64,000 bases of DNA from Streptomyces tsukubensis (GTDB taxonomy: Bacteria > Actinomycetota > Actinomycetes > Streptomycetales > Streptomycetaceae), in NCBI RefSeq assembly GCF_003932715.1, contig NZ_CP020700.1:7834501-7898500 (forward strand). Direction: 5' to 3'. The notes under the pieces are model-generated. The model saw nothing but the letters and a program-made list of their open reading frames with translations. It was not told the DNA's origin and did no database searches. The position numbers and the translations under genes were made by a program. Below are positions 51,071 to 62,093 of this stretch, piece by piece (within the stretch, counting starts at the first letter, position 1; each line of letters begins with the position of its first letter).

Positions 51071-51991
51071 ATGGCACGGAACGGCGAGACACCGCAGCAC
51101 CGGACCGGCAAGGAACACCAGGATTCCGGCACCGGAACCACGGAATACCAGGATTCCGGCGCCGGAGGGAACGGCGGGCAGGGGGCCGGCGGCCTCGGTA
51201 CCGAGCATCTGACCGTCACCCGCGAGGGCGCCACCCTGATCCTCACCCTTGACCGCCCCGAGGCCAGAAACGCCCTCTCCCTGCCCATGCTCGTCGGCCT
51301 GTACGACGGCTGGCTGGCCGCCGACGCCGACGACTCCGTCCGCTCCGTCGTCCTCACCGGCGCGGGCGGAGCCTTCTGCGCCGGAATGGACCTCAAGGCG
51401 CTCGCCGGAGGCGGAACCGCCGGATCCGGGTACCGCGACCGGATGAAGGCCGACCCCGATCTGCACTGGAAGGCGATGCTCCGCCACCACCGCCCCCGCA
51501 AACCGGTGATCGCCGCCGTCGAGGGCCCCTGCGTCGCGGGCGGCACCGAGATCCTCCAGGGCACCGATATCCGGGTCGCCGGCGAGAGCGCCGTCTTCGG
51601 CCTCTTCGAAGTCCGCCGCGGCCTCTTCCCCATCGGCGGCTCGACCGTACGCCTGCCGCGCCAGATCCCCCGCACCCATGCCCTGGAGATGCTCCTCACC
51701 GGCCGCCCCTACACCGCCGCCGAGGCCCGGGACATCGGACTGATCGGCCGGGTCGTCCCCGATGGAACCGCCCTCGCCGCGGCCCTGGAACTCGCCGCCG
51801 CCGTCAACGCCTGCGGACCGCTCGCCGTCGAAGCCGTCAAGGCCTGCGTCTACGAGACCGCCGGACTGCCCGAAGCCGACGGCCTCGCCGCCGAACTGGC
51901 CCGCGGCCGACCCGTCTTCGACACCGAGGACGCCGCGGAGGGGGCCCGTGCCTTCACCGAGAAACGCGCCCCCGTCTACCACCGCCGCTGA
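51071..51991 (+). CDS. Enoyl-CoA hydratase/isomerase (crotonase family)
   Basis: 306 residues. The first 45 residues are polar and repetitive (QDSGTGTTEYQDSGAG) and probably disordered. The crotonase core has LTLDRPEARNALSLPMLVGL, AGGAFCAGMDLKALAGGG (first oxyanion-hole loop near 112-118) and VAAVEGPCVAGGTEILQG (second loop), with GLFEVRRGLFPIGGS and TGRPYTAAEARDIGLI after it. The acid at the usual second catalytic Glu is at E in GLFEVRRGL. ATG 51071 chosen with GGGAGG upstream; an ATG at 51011 lies without a clear ribosome-binding site. First gene of a four-gene operon. Confidence 0.9.
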   Translation: MARNGETPQHRTGKEHQDSGTGTTEYQDSGAGGNGGQGAGGLGTEHLTVTREGATLILTLDRPEARNALSLPMLVGLYDGWLAADADDSVRSVVLTGAGGAFCAGMDLKALAGGGTAGSGYRDRMKADPDLHWKAMLRHHRPRKPVIAAVEGPCVAGGTEILQGTDIRVAGESAVFGLFEVRRGLFPIGGSTVRLPRQIPRTHALEMLLTGRPYTAAEARDIGLIGRVVPDGTALAAALELAAAVNACGPLAVEAVKACVYETAGLPEADGLAAELARGRPVFDTEDAAEGARAFTEKRAPVYHRR

Positions 51992-52018
51992 CCACCCACG
52001 ACCCCTCACGGAGCCCGT

Positions 52019-53002
52019 ATGACCAGCGCACCCGGGCCGCCCGGAACGAACCCCCTCACCGCCCCGCTGACCGTGGAGTTCCCCTTCACCCGCTCCCTCG
52101 GCCCCGTCCAGAGCGCCTTCCTCACCGGACTCCGCGAACGCGTCGTCCTCGGCATCCGCAGCAGCGCCGGAATCCTCGTCCCACCCGTCGAATACGACCC
52201 CGCCACCGCCGCCGAACTCCGCGAACTCGTCCAGGTCGGCACCAGCGGCACCGTCACCACCTGGGCCTGGAACCCCCGCCCCCGCCCCCGCCAGCCGCTC
52301 GCCCACCCCTTCGCCTGGGTACTGGTCAGGCTCGACGGCGCCGACACCGCCCTGCTGCACGTCCTCGACACCCCCGGACCCGAAGCCGTCCGCACCGGCA
52401 TGCGGGTCAGGATCCGCTGGGCCGCGACCCGCAGCGGCGCGATCACCGACATCGCCTGCTTCGAACCCGACGACACCCCACCCGACGACACCCCACCCGC
52501 CCCCCGGCCCGTCCGCCCCCACGACGGCACCTTCGACTCCCCGGTCACCGGCATCACCACCCCCGCCCGCCTCGACTACACCCACACCCCCGGCCGCGCC
52601 CAGACCCGCTATCTCCAGGCCCTCGGCGGACGGAGGATCACCGGCGAACGCTGCCCCTCCTGCCACAAGGTGTACGTGCCGCCCCGCGGCGCCTGCCCCA
52701 CCTGCGGTGTTGCCACCACCGGACAGGTCGAGGTCGGCCCCCGCGGCACCGTCACCACCTTCTGCATCGTCAACATCAAGGCCCGCAACCTCGATATCGA
52801 CGTGCCGTACGTCTACGCCCATATCGCCCTCGACGGCGCCGACCTCGCCCTCCACGGACGCATCGGCGGCATCCCCTACGACGAGGTGCGGATGGGACTG
52901 CGGGTGGAACCCGTCTGGACCGACGGCGCCCGGCACCCCGACCACTACCGCCCCACCGGCGAACCCGACGCCCCTGACGACACCTACCGGGAGCTGCTGT
53001 GA
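52019..53002 (+). CDS. DUF35/OB-fold zinc-ribbon protein (ChsH2-like), with extra N-terminal OB domain
   Basis: 327 residues. The C-terminal half (about 190-325) has a rubredoxin-like zinc ribbon CPSCHKVYVPPRGACPTCGV and an OB fold with GTVTTFCIVNIKARNLDIDV and ALDGADLALHGRIGG. The N-terminal half (about 15-150) is a second OB-like region (VGTSGTVTTWAWNPRPR, FAWVLVRLDGADTALLHVLD). DUF35 proteins dock onto thiolase-like partners; in mycobacteria ChsH2 pairs with the aldolase Ltp2. Here two thiolase-like genes follow directly, the next one overlapping by 4 bases (GTGA), which supports such a complex. A Pro/Asp repeat (DDTPPDDTPP) links the halves. Confidence 0.88.
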   Translation: MTSAPGPPGTNPLTAPLTVEFPFTRSLGPVQSAFLTGLRERVVLGIRSSAGILVPPVEYDPATAAELRELVQVGTSGTVTTWAWNPRPRPRQPLAHPFAWVLVRLDGADTALLHVLDTPGPEAVRTGMRVRIRWAATRSGAITDIACFEPDDTPPDDTPPAPRPVRPHDGTFDSPVTGITTPARLDYTHTPGRAQTRYLQALGGRRITGERCPSCHKVYVPPRGACPTCGVATTGQVEVGPRGTVTTFCIVNIKARNLDIDVPYVYAHIALDGADLALHGRIGGIPYDEVRMGLRVEPVWTDGARHPDHYRPTGEPDAPDDTYRELL

Positions 53003-54060
53003 CACCCCCCGCGGACACGGCACCCGTCGCGGTCGTCGCCTTCGCCCAGACCGTCCACCGGCGGCGCACCGACGAACTGTCCGAAACCGAGATGCTGATG
53101 CCCGTCCTCCACGAGGTGCTCGCCGCCACCGGACTGCGCACCGCCGACATCGGCTTCACCTGCTCCGGCTCCTCCGACTACCTCGCCGGCCGGGCCTTCT
53201 CCTTCACCCTCGCCCTCGACGGTGTCGGCGCCTGGCCCCCGATCTCCGAATCCCATGTGGAGACCGACGGAGCCTGGGCCTTCTACGAGGCCTGGGTGAA
53301 ACTGCTCACCGGCGAGACCGACACCGCCCTGGTCTATGCCTACGGAACCTCCTCCGCCGGAGACCTCAGGGACGTCCTCAGCCGCCAGCTCGACCCCTAC
53401 TACACCGCCCCCCTCTGGCCCGACTCCATCGCCCTGGCCGCCCTCCAGGCCCGTGCCCTCATCGACGCCGGACACACCACAGGGCCGGCCCTCGCCGCGA
53501 TCGCCGCCCGCAGCCGCGCCGACGCCGCCGCCAACCCGTACGCACAACTGCGCGGTGCCGTCACCCACGGCGACCCGCTCGTCCACCCCCTGCACACCGG
53601 AGACTGCCCGCCCGTCGGCGACGGCGCCGCCGCCCTGGTACTCGCCGCCGGGGACCGGGCCCGGGAGCTGTGCGCCCGCCCCGCGTGGATCACCGGCGCC
53701 GACCACCGCACCGAGGCCCATGCCCTCGGCGTCCGCGATCTCACCGACTCGCCCTCCACCCGGCACGCCGCCCGGCGTGCCGGGGCCTTCGACCGCCCCC
53801 TCGACCTCGCCGAACTCCACGCCCCCTTCACCTCCCAGGAAGTGGTGCTGCGCCGCGCCCTCGACCTCGACGAGAGGGTGAGGGTCAACCCGTCCGGCGG
53901 AGCCCTGGCCGCCAACCCCGTGATGGCCGCGGGCCTCGTCCGCATCGGTGAGGCCGCCGCCGCGATCCACCGCGGCGAGGCCGACCGCGCCCTGGCCCAC
54001 GCCACCTCGGGCCCCTGCCTCCAGCAGAACCTGGTCACCGTCCTGGAAGGGGAGGCCTGA
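52999..54060 (+). CDS. Thiolase-fold lipid-transfer-type protein 1
   Basis: 353 residues, shorter than true thiolases. Starts VAVVAFAQTVHRRRTDELSE, the opening of SCP-x/lipid-transfer thiolase-like proteins, and ends with NPSGGALAANPVMAAGLVRI. A typical nucleophilic Cys position is replaced by Ser-Gly-Ser in FTCSGSSDYLAG (the nearby Cys is one residue off the usual alignment), so condensation/thiolysis activity is uncertain and an aldolase or structural role like Ltp2/ChsE partners is possible. GTG start overlaps the DUF35 gene (GTGA); the stop overlaps the next thiolase gene by one base (TGATG). Confidence 0.82.
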   Translation: MTPPADTAPVAVVAFAQTVHRRRTDELSETEMLMPVLHEVLAATGLRTADIGFTCSGSSDYLAGRAFSFTLALDGVGAWPPISESHVETDGAWAFYEAWVKLLTGETDTALVYAYGTSSAGDLRDVLSRQLDPYYTAPLWPDSIALAALQARALIDAGHTTGPALAAIAARSRADAAANPYAQLRGAVTHGDPLVHPLHTGDCPPVGDGAAALVLAAGDRARELCARPAWITGADHRTEAHALGVRDLTDSPSTRHAARRAGAFDRPLDLAELHAPFTSQEVVLRRALDLDERVRVNPSGGALAANPVMAAGLVRIGEAAAAIHRGEADRALAHATSGPCLQQNLVTVLEGEA

Positions 54061-55235
54061 TGCCCCGGGTGTCCAAGGAACCCGTCGCCGTCGTCGGCGT
54101 CGGCCAGACCGTCCACACCGCCGCCCGCCGCGACGTCTCCATTGCCGGACTGGTCCGCGAGGCCGCCCTGCGCGCCCTTGCGGACGCCGAACTGACCTGG
54201 GCGGACATCGACGCCGTCGTCATCGGCAAGGCCCCCGACTTCTTCGAGGGGGTGATGATGCCGGAGCTGTATCTCGCCGACGCCCTCGGCGCGGTCGGCA
54301 AACCGTTGATGCGCGTCCACACCGCGGGCTCCGTCGGCGGCTCCACCGCCCTGGTCGCCGCCCAGCTCGTGGCCGCCCGGATCCACCCCACCGTGCTGAC
54401 GCTCGCCTTCGAGAAGCAGTCCGAGTCCAACGCCATGTGGGGCCTCTCCCTGCCCGTGCCCTTCCAGCAGCCGCTGCTCGCGGGCGCCGGCGGCTTCTTC
54501 GCCCCCCATGTCCGCGCCTACATCCGGCGCAGCGGAGCCCCCGCCACCACCGGCACCCTCGTCGCCTACAAGGACCGGCTCAACGCCCTCAAGAACCCGT
54601 ACGCCCATCTCCACGAACACGGCCTCACCCTGGAGAAGGTCCGCTCGTCGCCCATGCTGTGGGACCCGGTCCGCTACTCCGAGACCTGCCCCTCCTCCGA
54701 CGGCGCCTGCGCCATGGTGCTGACCGGCCGCGCCGGGGCCGCCCGGGCCCCCCGCCCGCCGGCCTGGCTGCACGGCGGCGCCATGCGCAGCGAGCCCACC
54801 CTCTTCGCGGGCAAGGACTTCGTCTCCCCCCGGGCCGGACGGGACTGTGCAGCCGACGTCTACCGGCAGGCCGGGATCACCGACCCCCGCCGCGAGATCG
54901 ACGCCGCCGAGCTGTACGTCCCCTTCTCCTGGTACGAGCCGATGTGGCTGGAGAACCTCGGCTTCGCCGCCGAGGGGGAGGGCTGGAAACTGACCGAATC
55001 CGGCGCCACCGCCCTCGACGGCGAGCTGCCGGTCAACCCCTCGGGCGGGGTGCTCTCCACCAATCCCATCGGCGCCTCCGGCATGATCCGCTTCGCCGAG
55101 GCCGCCCAGCAGGTCCGCGGCGCGGCCGGGGAGCACCAGATCGACGGGGCCCGCCGGGCCCTCGGACACGCCTACGGCGGCGGCTCCCAGTTCTTCGCGA
55201 TGTGGGTCGTCGGCACCGAACCCCCGGCCCGGTGA
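54060..55235 (+). CDS. Thiolase-fold lipid-transfer-type protein 2 (Ltp2-like)
   Basis: 391 residues. Begins VSKEPVAVVGVGQTVHTAAR and has MRVHTAGSVGGSTALVAAQL where thiolases carry their nucleophilic Cys; here the position reads HTAGSVGG without Cys, as in Ltp2-type retro-aldolases and related proteins. Later blocks ETCPSSDGACAMVLTGRAG, LPVNPSGGVLSTNPIGASGM and ALGHAYGGGSQFFAMWV match the SCP2-thiolase family. Last gene of the operon with the DUF35 protein; a two-thiolase-plus-DUF35 complex is expected. Steroid or branched lipid side-chain cleavage is inferred. Confidence 0.86.
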   Translation: MPRVSKEPVAVVGVGQTVHTAARRDVSIAGLVREAALRALADAELTWADIDAVVIGKAPDFFEGVMMPELYLADALGAVGKPLMRVHTAGSVGGSTALVAAQLVAARIHPTVLTLAFEKQSESNAMWGLSLPVPFQQPLLAGAGGFFAPHVRAYIRRSGAPATTGTLVAYKDRLNALKNPYAHLHEHGLTLEKVRSSPMLWDPVRYSETCPSSDGACAMVLTGRAGAARAPRPPAWLHGGAMRSEPTLFAGKDFVSPRAGRDCAADVYRQAGITDPRREIDAAELYVPFSWYEPMWLENLGFAAEGEGWKLTESGATALDGELPVNPSGGVLSTNPIGASGMIRFAEAAQQVRGAAGEHQIDGARRALGHAYGGGSQFFAMWVVGTEPPAR

Positions 55236-55285
55236 GCGGGCCGCCCGGCGTCCGGACCGTGCGTCCGGACACGTACCATGGCCGT

Positions 55286-55786
55286 ATGTCCTTCCTCCGC
55301 CGCCGCAGCGCCGCCACACCCGCGGGCCCGGACTTCGACGTCCTGGCCATGGACCCGGGTGACTGGCCCGGAAACCTCGGTGCCGGGCTGCTGCCCGCCC
55401 CCGACGGCACCTGCCAGGGCGTCTTCCTCCGGTACGACCTGTTCGGCGGCCGCGGCCCCGCGATGATCATCGGCAATCTGCCCGAGGGCTCCCCGGCGCG
55501 GGAGCTGGAGGAGGGCCAGATCCCCTTCGAGGTCGCCCAGCTGCTCCTGGCCCTGGAGAACGACGAGCCCGTCGAGGTCACCGGCTCGGAGGACGTCCCC
55601 GTGATGCAGGGCGACAATCTGCTGATCGTCCGGCGGCTGAAGCTCACCGAGAGCCGGATCTCCTGCGTCCAGTTCGACCGCAGCGACAACGTCCTGGTCA
55701 CCATCGCCAGCTGGGACCGCCCCATCACGGACGATCTGTACGCCCTGCTCAAGCCGCTGCCCGCGGAGCTGTTCCAGCAGGGCTGA
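55286..55786 (+). CDS. Conserved hypothetical protein next to geosmin synthase
   Basis: 166 residues, soluble, acidic in the middle. It begins MSFLRRRSAATPAGPDFDVL and contains GVFLRYDLFGGRGPAMIIGN and EVTGSEDVPVMQGDNLLIVR. I recognise no domain; I recall similar proteins in streptomycetes beside geosmin synthase genes, but cannot confirm that here. It starts at ATG 55286 51 bases after the lipid-transfer operon, so may be part of that transcript or separate. It is convergent with geoA and shares a strong bidirectional terminator with it. Confidence 0.72.
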   Translation: MSFLRRRSAATPAGPDFDVLAMDPGDWPGNLGAGLLPAPDGTCQGVFLRYDLFGGRGPAMIIGNLPEGSPARELEEGQIPFEVAQLLLALENDEPVEVTGSEDVPVMQGDNLLIVRRLKLTESRISCVQFDRSDNVLVTIASWDRPITDDLYALLKPLPAELFQQG

Positions 55787-55803
55787 GCCCGCCTCCGTAC
55801 CTC

Positions 55804-55843
55804 CGGCGCGCCGCGTGACCACGGTGGATCACGCGGCGCGCCG
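55804..55843. terminator. Bidirectional terminator between convergent genes
   Basis: CGGCGCGCCGCGTGA (55804-55818) and TCACGCGGCGCGCCG (55829-55843) form a perfect 15-bp stem with a 10-base loop CCACGGTGGA that is itself nearly self-complementary. It lies 18 bases after the 166-aa gene and 30 bases after the geosmin synthase stop. Confidence 0.88.
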
Positions 55844-55872
55844 CCGTATCCGGGAGCGGGCGGCGGTACGGC

Positions 55873-59087
<3,215 letters not shown>

Positions 59088-59153
59088 CCCGCCACCCGCG
59101 CCGCGCCCTGACGACCGCAGCGGCGAACGGGCCGTAACGACCGCGCCGCGGCC

Positions 59154-59171
59154 CCGGTGCCCCCGCACCGG
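59154..59171. terminator. Hairpin between convergent genes
   Basis: CCGGTGC (59154-59160), loop CCCC, GCACCGG (59165-59171) is a perfect 7-bp stem in the 112-base gap between the membrane-protein gene and the phosphotransferase-fold gene, consistent with a bidirectional terminator. Confidence 0.65.
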
Positions 59172-59199
59172 AACCACGGCCACAGCAGTACCTTTCGGC

Positions 59200-60318
59200 T
59201 CAGCGCGTACCCACCGCCGCCCGCACGGCCCGCCGCGCCATCGCGCAGTCGTCGTGCAGCCGCCGCAGCAGCAGCCGCTGCTGCTCACCGGTCGAAGGGC
59301 CGCCCGTGGCACCGCTCACCGGCGGCGCCTCCCGCATGGTCCGCTGGACGGCCGTCTCATAGGTACGGATCTCCCGGGTCAGCACCAGCATCAGATTCAC
59401 CAGGAACGCGTCCCGGGCCGCGGGCCCCTTCCGGGTCGCGAGCTGGCTGATCCGCCGCCGCTCGGCGGGGGCGTCCCCGAGCACCGCCCAGAGCGTCGCC
59501 AGATCGTAGCCGGGCAGGTACCAGCCCGCGTGCTCCCAGTCGACCAGCACCGGACCGGCCGGGGACAGCAGCATGTTCGACAGCAGCGCGTCGCCGTGGC
59601 AGAACTCCCGGACCGCACCGCGCCCGCCCGCGGACCCCGGGCCCCGCAGCAACTGCCGCAGATCGCCGAGATCGCGGTCGGTGAACATCCCGAGCTCGTG
59701 GTAGCGGGAGATCCGGGACGCGTAGTCCAGCGGAGCCTCGAACAGCCCGGCGGGCGGCCGCCAGTCGTTCAGCCGGGTCACCGCGCCCACCGCCGCCCGT
59801 ACGTCCGCCCGCGGCGGGGCCTCCACGGGGTGCCGGGCCAGCGCCGCAGCCCTCCCCGGCATCCGTTCGATCACCAGGGTGCAGTTCTCCGGATCCGCGG
59901 CCACCAGCCGGGGTACCCGGACGTCCTGGGGACGGTGCCGGACGAAGGTGCGGTAGACAGCTATTTCGTGCCGGAACCTTTCCTTCCAGACGGGGGAGTG
60001 GTCGAGCAGGCATTTGGCGACGGCCGTGGTGCGCCCGGTGGTGCCCACGATCAGCACGGAACGGCCGCTGCGGCGCAGCACCTGCACCGGATGGAACTCC
60101 GGGCAGATCCGGTGCACCGAAGCCACGGCCATCCGCAACTGGGTGCCCTGAGGGCCCGACAGGTCGATCCTGCCGCTGAGCGGCTGGCCCGCCACCGGCA
60201 CGGCCGGCCGCCGCAGCCGGTTCGCGGGCTTGGGATCGAGATACGGCCCCGAACCGGCCGGCACGGCGGGACGCTGCGGCCGGGGCGGGGCGGACACGGA
60301 GGACGATGCTGCGTACAT
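59200..60318 (-). CDS. Aminoglycoside-phosphotransferase-fold (APH/choline kinase-like) protein
   Basis: 372 residues. After a Pro-rich N terminus, the kinase-like fold shows [19 protein letters not shown] (ATP-binding strand with Lys), a catalytic segment [13 protein letters not shown] near 240 (HGDxxxxN) and [20 protein letters not shown] (DWE/D metal site). All key residues of the APH family are present. The substrate is unknown; small-metabolite phosphorylation is as likely as drug modification. Start chosen at ATG 60318 with GAAGGGA upstream. It is divergent from the NsdA-like regulator, with direct repeats in the shared promoter. Confidence 0.87.
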   Translation of the reverse strand: MYAASSSVSAPPRPQRPAVPAGSGPYLDPKPANRLRRPAVPVAGQPLSGRIDLSGPQGTQLRMAVASVHRICPEFHPVQVLRRSGRSVLIVGTTGRTTAVAKCLLDHSPVWKERFRHEIAVYRTFVRHRPQDVRVPRLVAADPENCTLVIERMPGRAAALARHPVEAPPRADVRAAVGAVTRLNDWRPPAGLFEAPLDYASRISRYHELGMFTDRDLGDLRQLLRGPGSAGGRGAVREFCHGDALLSNMLLSPAGPVLVDWEHAGWYLPGYDLATLWAVLGDAPAERRRISQLATRKGPAARDAFLVNLMLVLTREIRTYETAVQRTMREAPPVSGATGGPSTGEQQRLLLRRLHDDCAMARRAVRAAVGTR

Positions 60319-60459
60319 GGGGGTGACAGATCCCTTCGTGCGCCGACGGAAAGCGTGCGCCGCCCCGGCCTCACGGCCCCGCACCCTGGGGAGTGCGACC
60401 GCCCGCCGGGCCGGGGTGGCGCGTTCCTACGTCACACCAGCGCACGGGTGGCACACCAT

Positions 60460-60496
60460 CTGGCGGACCCTGGCGAACCCTGGCGAATAGTCGCCA
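60460..60496 (+). repeat. Three tandem 10-bp repeats and an inverted repeat upstream of the NsdA-like gene
   Basis: CTGGCGGACC, CTGGCGAACC and CTGGCGAATA follow one another exactly (60460-60489), a 10-bp period equal to one helical turn. The last unit is also the left arm of TGGCGAATAGTCGCCA (60481-60496), a perfect 6-bp-arm inverted repeat. Another CCTGGCG lies near 60500. They are 50-90 bases before the GTG at 60549, in promoter range. Confidence 0.65.
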
Positions 60497-60548
60497 CCCC
60501 CCTGGCGCGGGGCTACTGTCAACTCAGCCGAGAACCTGGGGGCTTTAC

Positions 60549-62045
60549 GTGACCGGAGGACCCAACACCCGCCTGAGTGACCTGTTCGGCATGGCCGGCT
60601 GGTCCAAGGGTGAACTGGCGAGACTCGTGAACCGGCAGGCGGCGGCCATGGGCCATCCGCAGCTGGCGACCGACACCTCGCGGGTGCGGAGGTGGATCGA
60701 CATGGGGGAGACCCCGCGCGACCCCGTTCCGCGGGTGCTGGCCGCCCTCTTCACCGAGCGGCTCGGCCGTGTCGTGACCACCGAGGACCTGGGCTTCGTC
60801 CGGAGCGGGAGAGCGGGCAGGCGCAAGGGCGCACGGGCCGCGGAACACGCGGCGAACCCCGAAGGCCTTCCCTGGGCCCCCGACCGGACGGCGTCGGTCC
60901 TCACTGAATTCACGGGAATGGACCTCATGCTCAACCGACGCGGGCTGGTGGGCGCGGGCGCGGCGCTCGCCGCAGGCTCCGCCCTCACCGGCGCCATGCA
61001 CGACTGGCTGCACAGCGAACCCGCACTCGTGACCGACCCCCACCCCTTCACCTCCCACGCCGACACCGCCGGGTACGACCGCTATGAGGCCGCGCCCATC
61101 GGATCGCAGGAGATCGCCGCGCTGGAGCGCTCCGTCGAGGTCTTCCGGGCCTGGGACGCCTCCCGCGGCGGCGGACTCCAGCGCAAGGCCGTCGTCGGCC
61201 AGCTGAACGAGGTGGGCGGAATGCTCGCCTACCGCCATCCCGACCACCTCCAGCGGCGGCTGTGGGGCGTGGCCGCCAATCTCGCCGTACTCGCCGGGTG
61301 GATGTCCCACGACGTCGGCCTGGAGCCCACCGCCCAGAAGTACTTCGTCATCGCCGCCCATGCGGCGCGCGAGGGCGGCGACCGGCCCAGGGCGGGCGAG
61401 GCGCTGTCCCGTGCCGCCCGCCAGATGGTCCATCTGGGCCGCCCCGACGAAGCCCTCGACCTGATGAAGCTGGCCCAGTCCGGATCCGGCGACGAGACGC
61501 TGCCGAGGACCCGGGCGATGCTCTGCACCATCGAGGCCTGGGCCCAGGCGTCCCTGGGGCAGGGGCAGGCGATGCGGCGGAAACTGGGGGAGGCGGAGGA
61601 GCTGTTCGTCTCCGACCGGGGCGATGTGCCGCCGCCTAGCTGGATGCAGATGTTCGACGAGGCGGATCTGCACGGGATGGAGGCGCTGGCGTACCGTACC
61701 CTCGCCGAGCACGAACCGGCGGCGGCCACGATCGCCAGGGGCCATGCGAGAAAGGCCCTCCAGCTCCGTGAGGGCGGCCGGCAGCGGTCCAAGATCTTCG
61801 ACTACATCTCGATGGCGTCGGCCTGCTTCATCGCCGACGACCCCGAGGAGGCCGACCGCTATGCCCGGCTGGCGCTGGTGTCGATGGGGGAGACCTCGTC
61901 GCACCGGACCTGGGACCGGCTTCGCGAGATGTACCGGCTGACCGGCCGCTTCGCCGGCCACAGCACGATCGGGGGGCTCAGGGAAGAACTGGAACGGGTG
62001 CTGCCGCACAGCCCGTCCGGGCGGGGCGGGAGCCTGCCGGTCTGA
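60549..62045 (+). CDS. nsdA: NsdA-like regulator of differentiation and secondary metabolism (TPR-type)
   Basis: 498 residues. N terminus VTGGPNTRLSDLFGMAGWSK followed by GELARLVNRQAAAMGHPQLA and RRWIDMGETPRDPVPRVLAA is the conserved opening of NsdA proteins and resembles a helix-turn-helix. Residues about 230-470 contain tetratricopeptide-like helices (for example KYFVIAAHAAREGGDRPRAG, RAARQMVHLGRPDEALDLMK). In S. coelicolor NsdA represses antibiotic production and sporulation; the same is assumed here. GTG start at 60549 is the first fitting the conserved N terminus. Its promoter carries tandem repeats. Convergent with the phosphatase gene. Confidence 0.85.
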   Translation: MTGGPNTRLSDLFGMAGWSKGELARLVNRQAAAMGHPQLATDTSRVRRWIDMGETPRDPVPRVLAALFTERLGRVVTTEDLGFVRSGRAGRRKGARAAEHAANPEGLPWAPDRTASVLTEFTGMDLMLNRRGLVGAGAALAAGSALTGAMHDWLHSEPALVTDPHPFTSHADTAGYDRYEAAPIGSQEIAALERSVEVFRAWDASRGGGLQRKAVVGQLNEVGGMLAYRHPDHLQRRLWGVAANLAVLAGWMSHDVGLEPTAQKYFVIAAHAAREGGDRPRAGEALSRAARQMVHLGRPDEALDLMKLAQSGSGDETLPRTRAMLCTIEAWAQASLGQGQAMRRKLGEAEELFVSDRGDVPPPSWMQMFDEADLHGMEALAYRTLAEHEPAAATIARGHARKALQLREGGRQRSKIFDYISMASACFIADDPEEADRYARLALVSMGETSSHRTWDRLREMYRLTGRFAGHSTIGGLREELERVLPHSPSGRGGSLPV

Positions 62046-62093
62046 CCGCCGTGTCCCGTGCTGCCGCCCGATGACGGTGCCTTCGGCGGTGCG

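Noticed and set aside
59200..60318. Phosphotransferase-fold gene as an antibiotic resistance gene
   Set aside because: The fold and catalytic residues are shared by many metabolite kinases and no antibiotic cluster is adjacent, so resistance is not supported.
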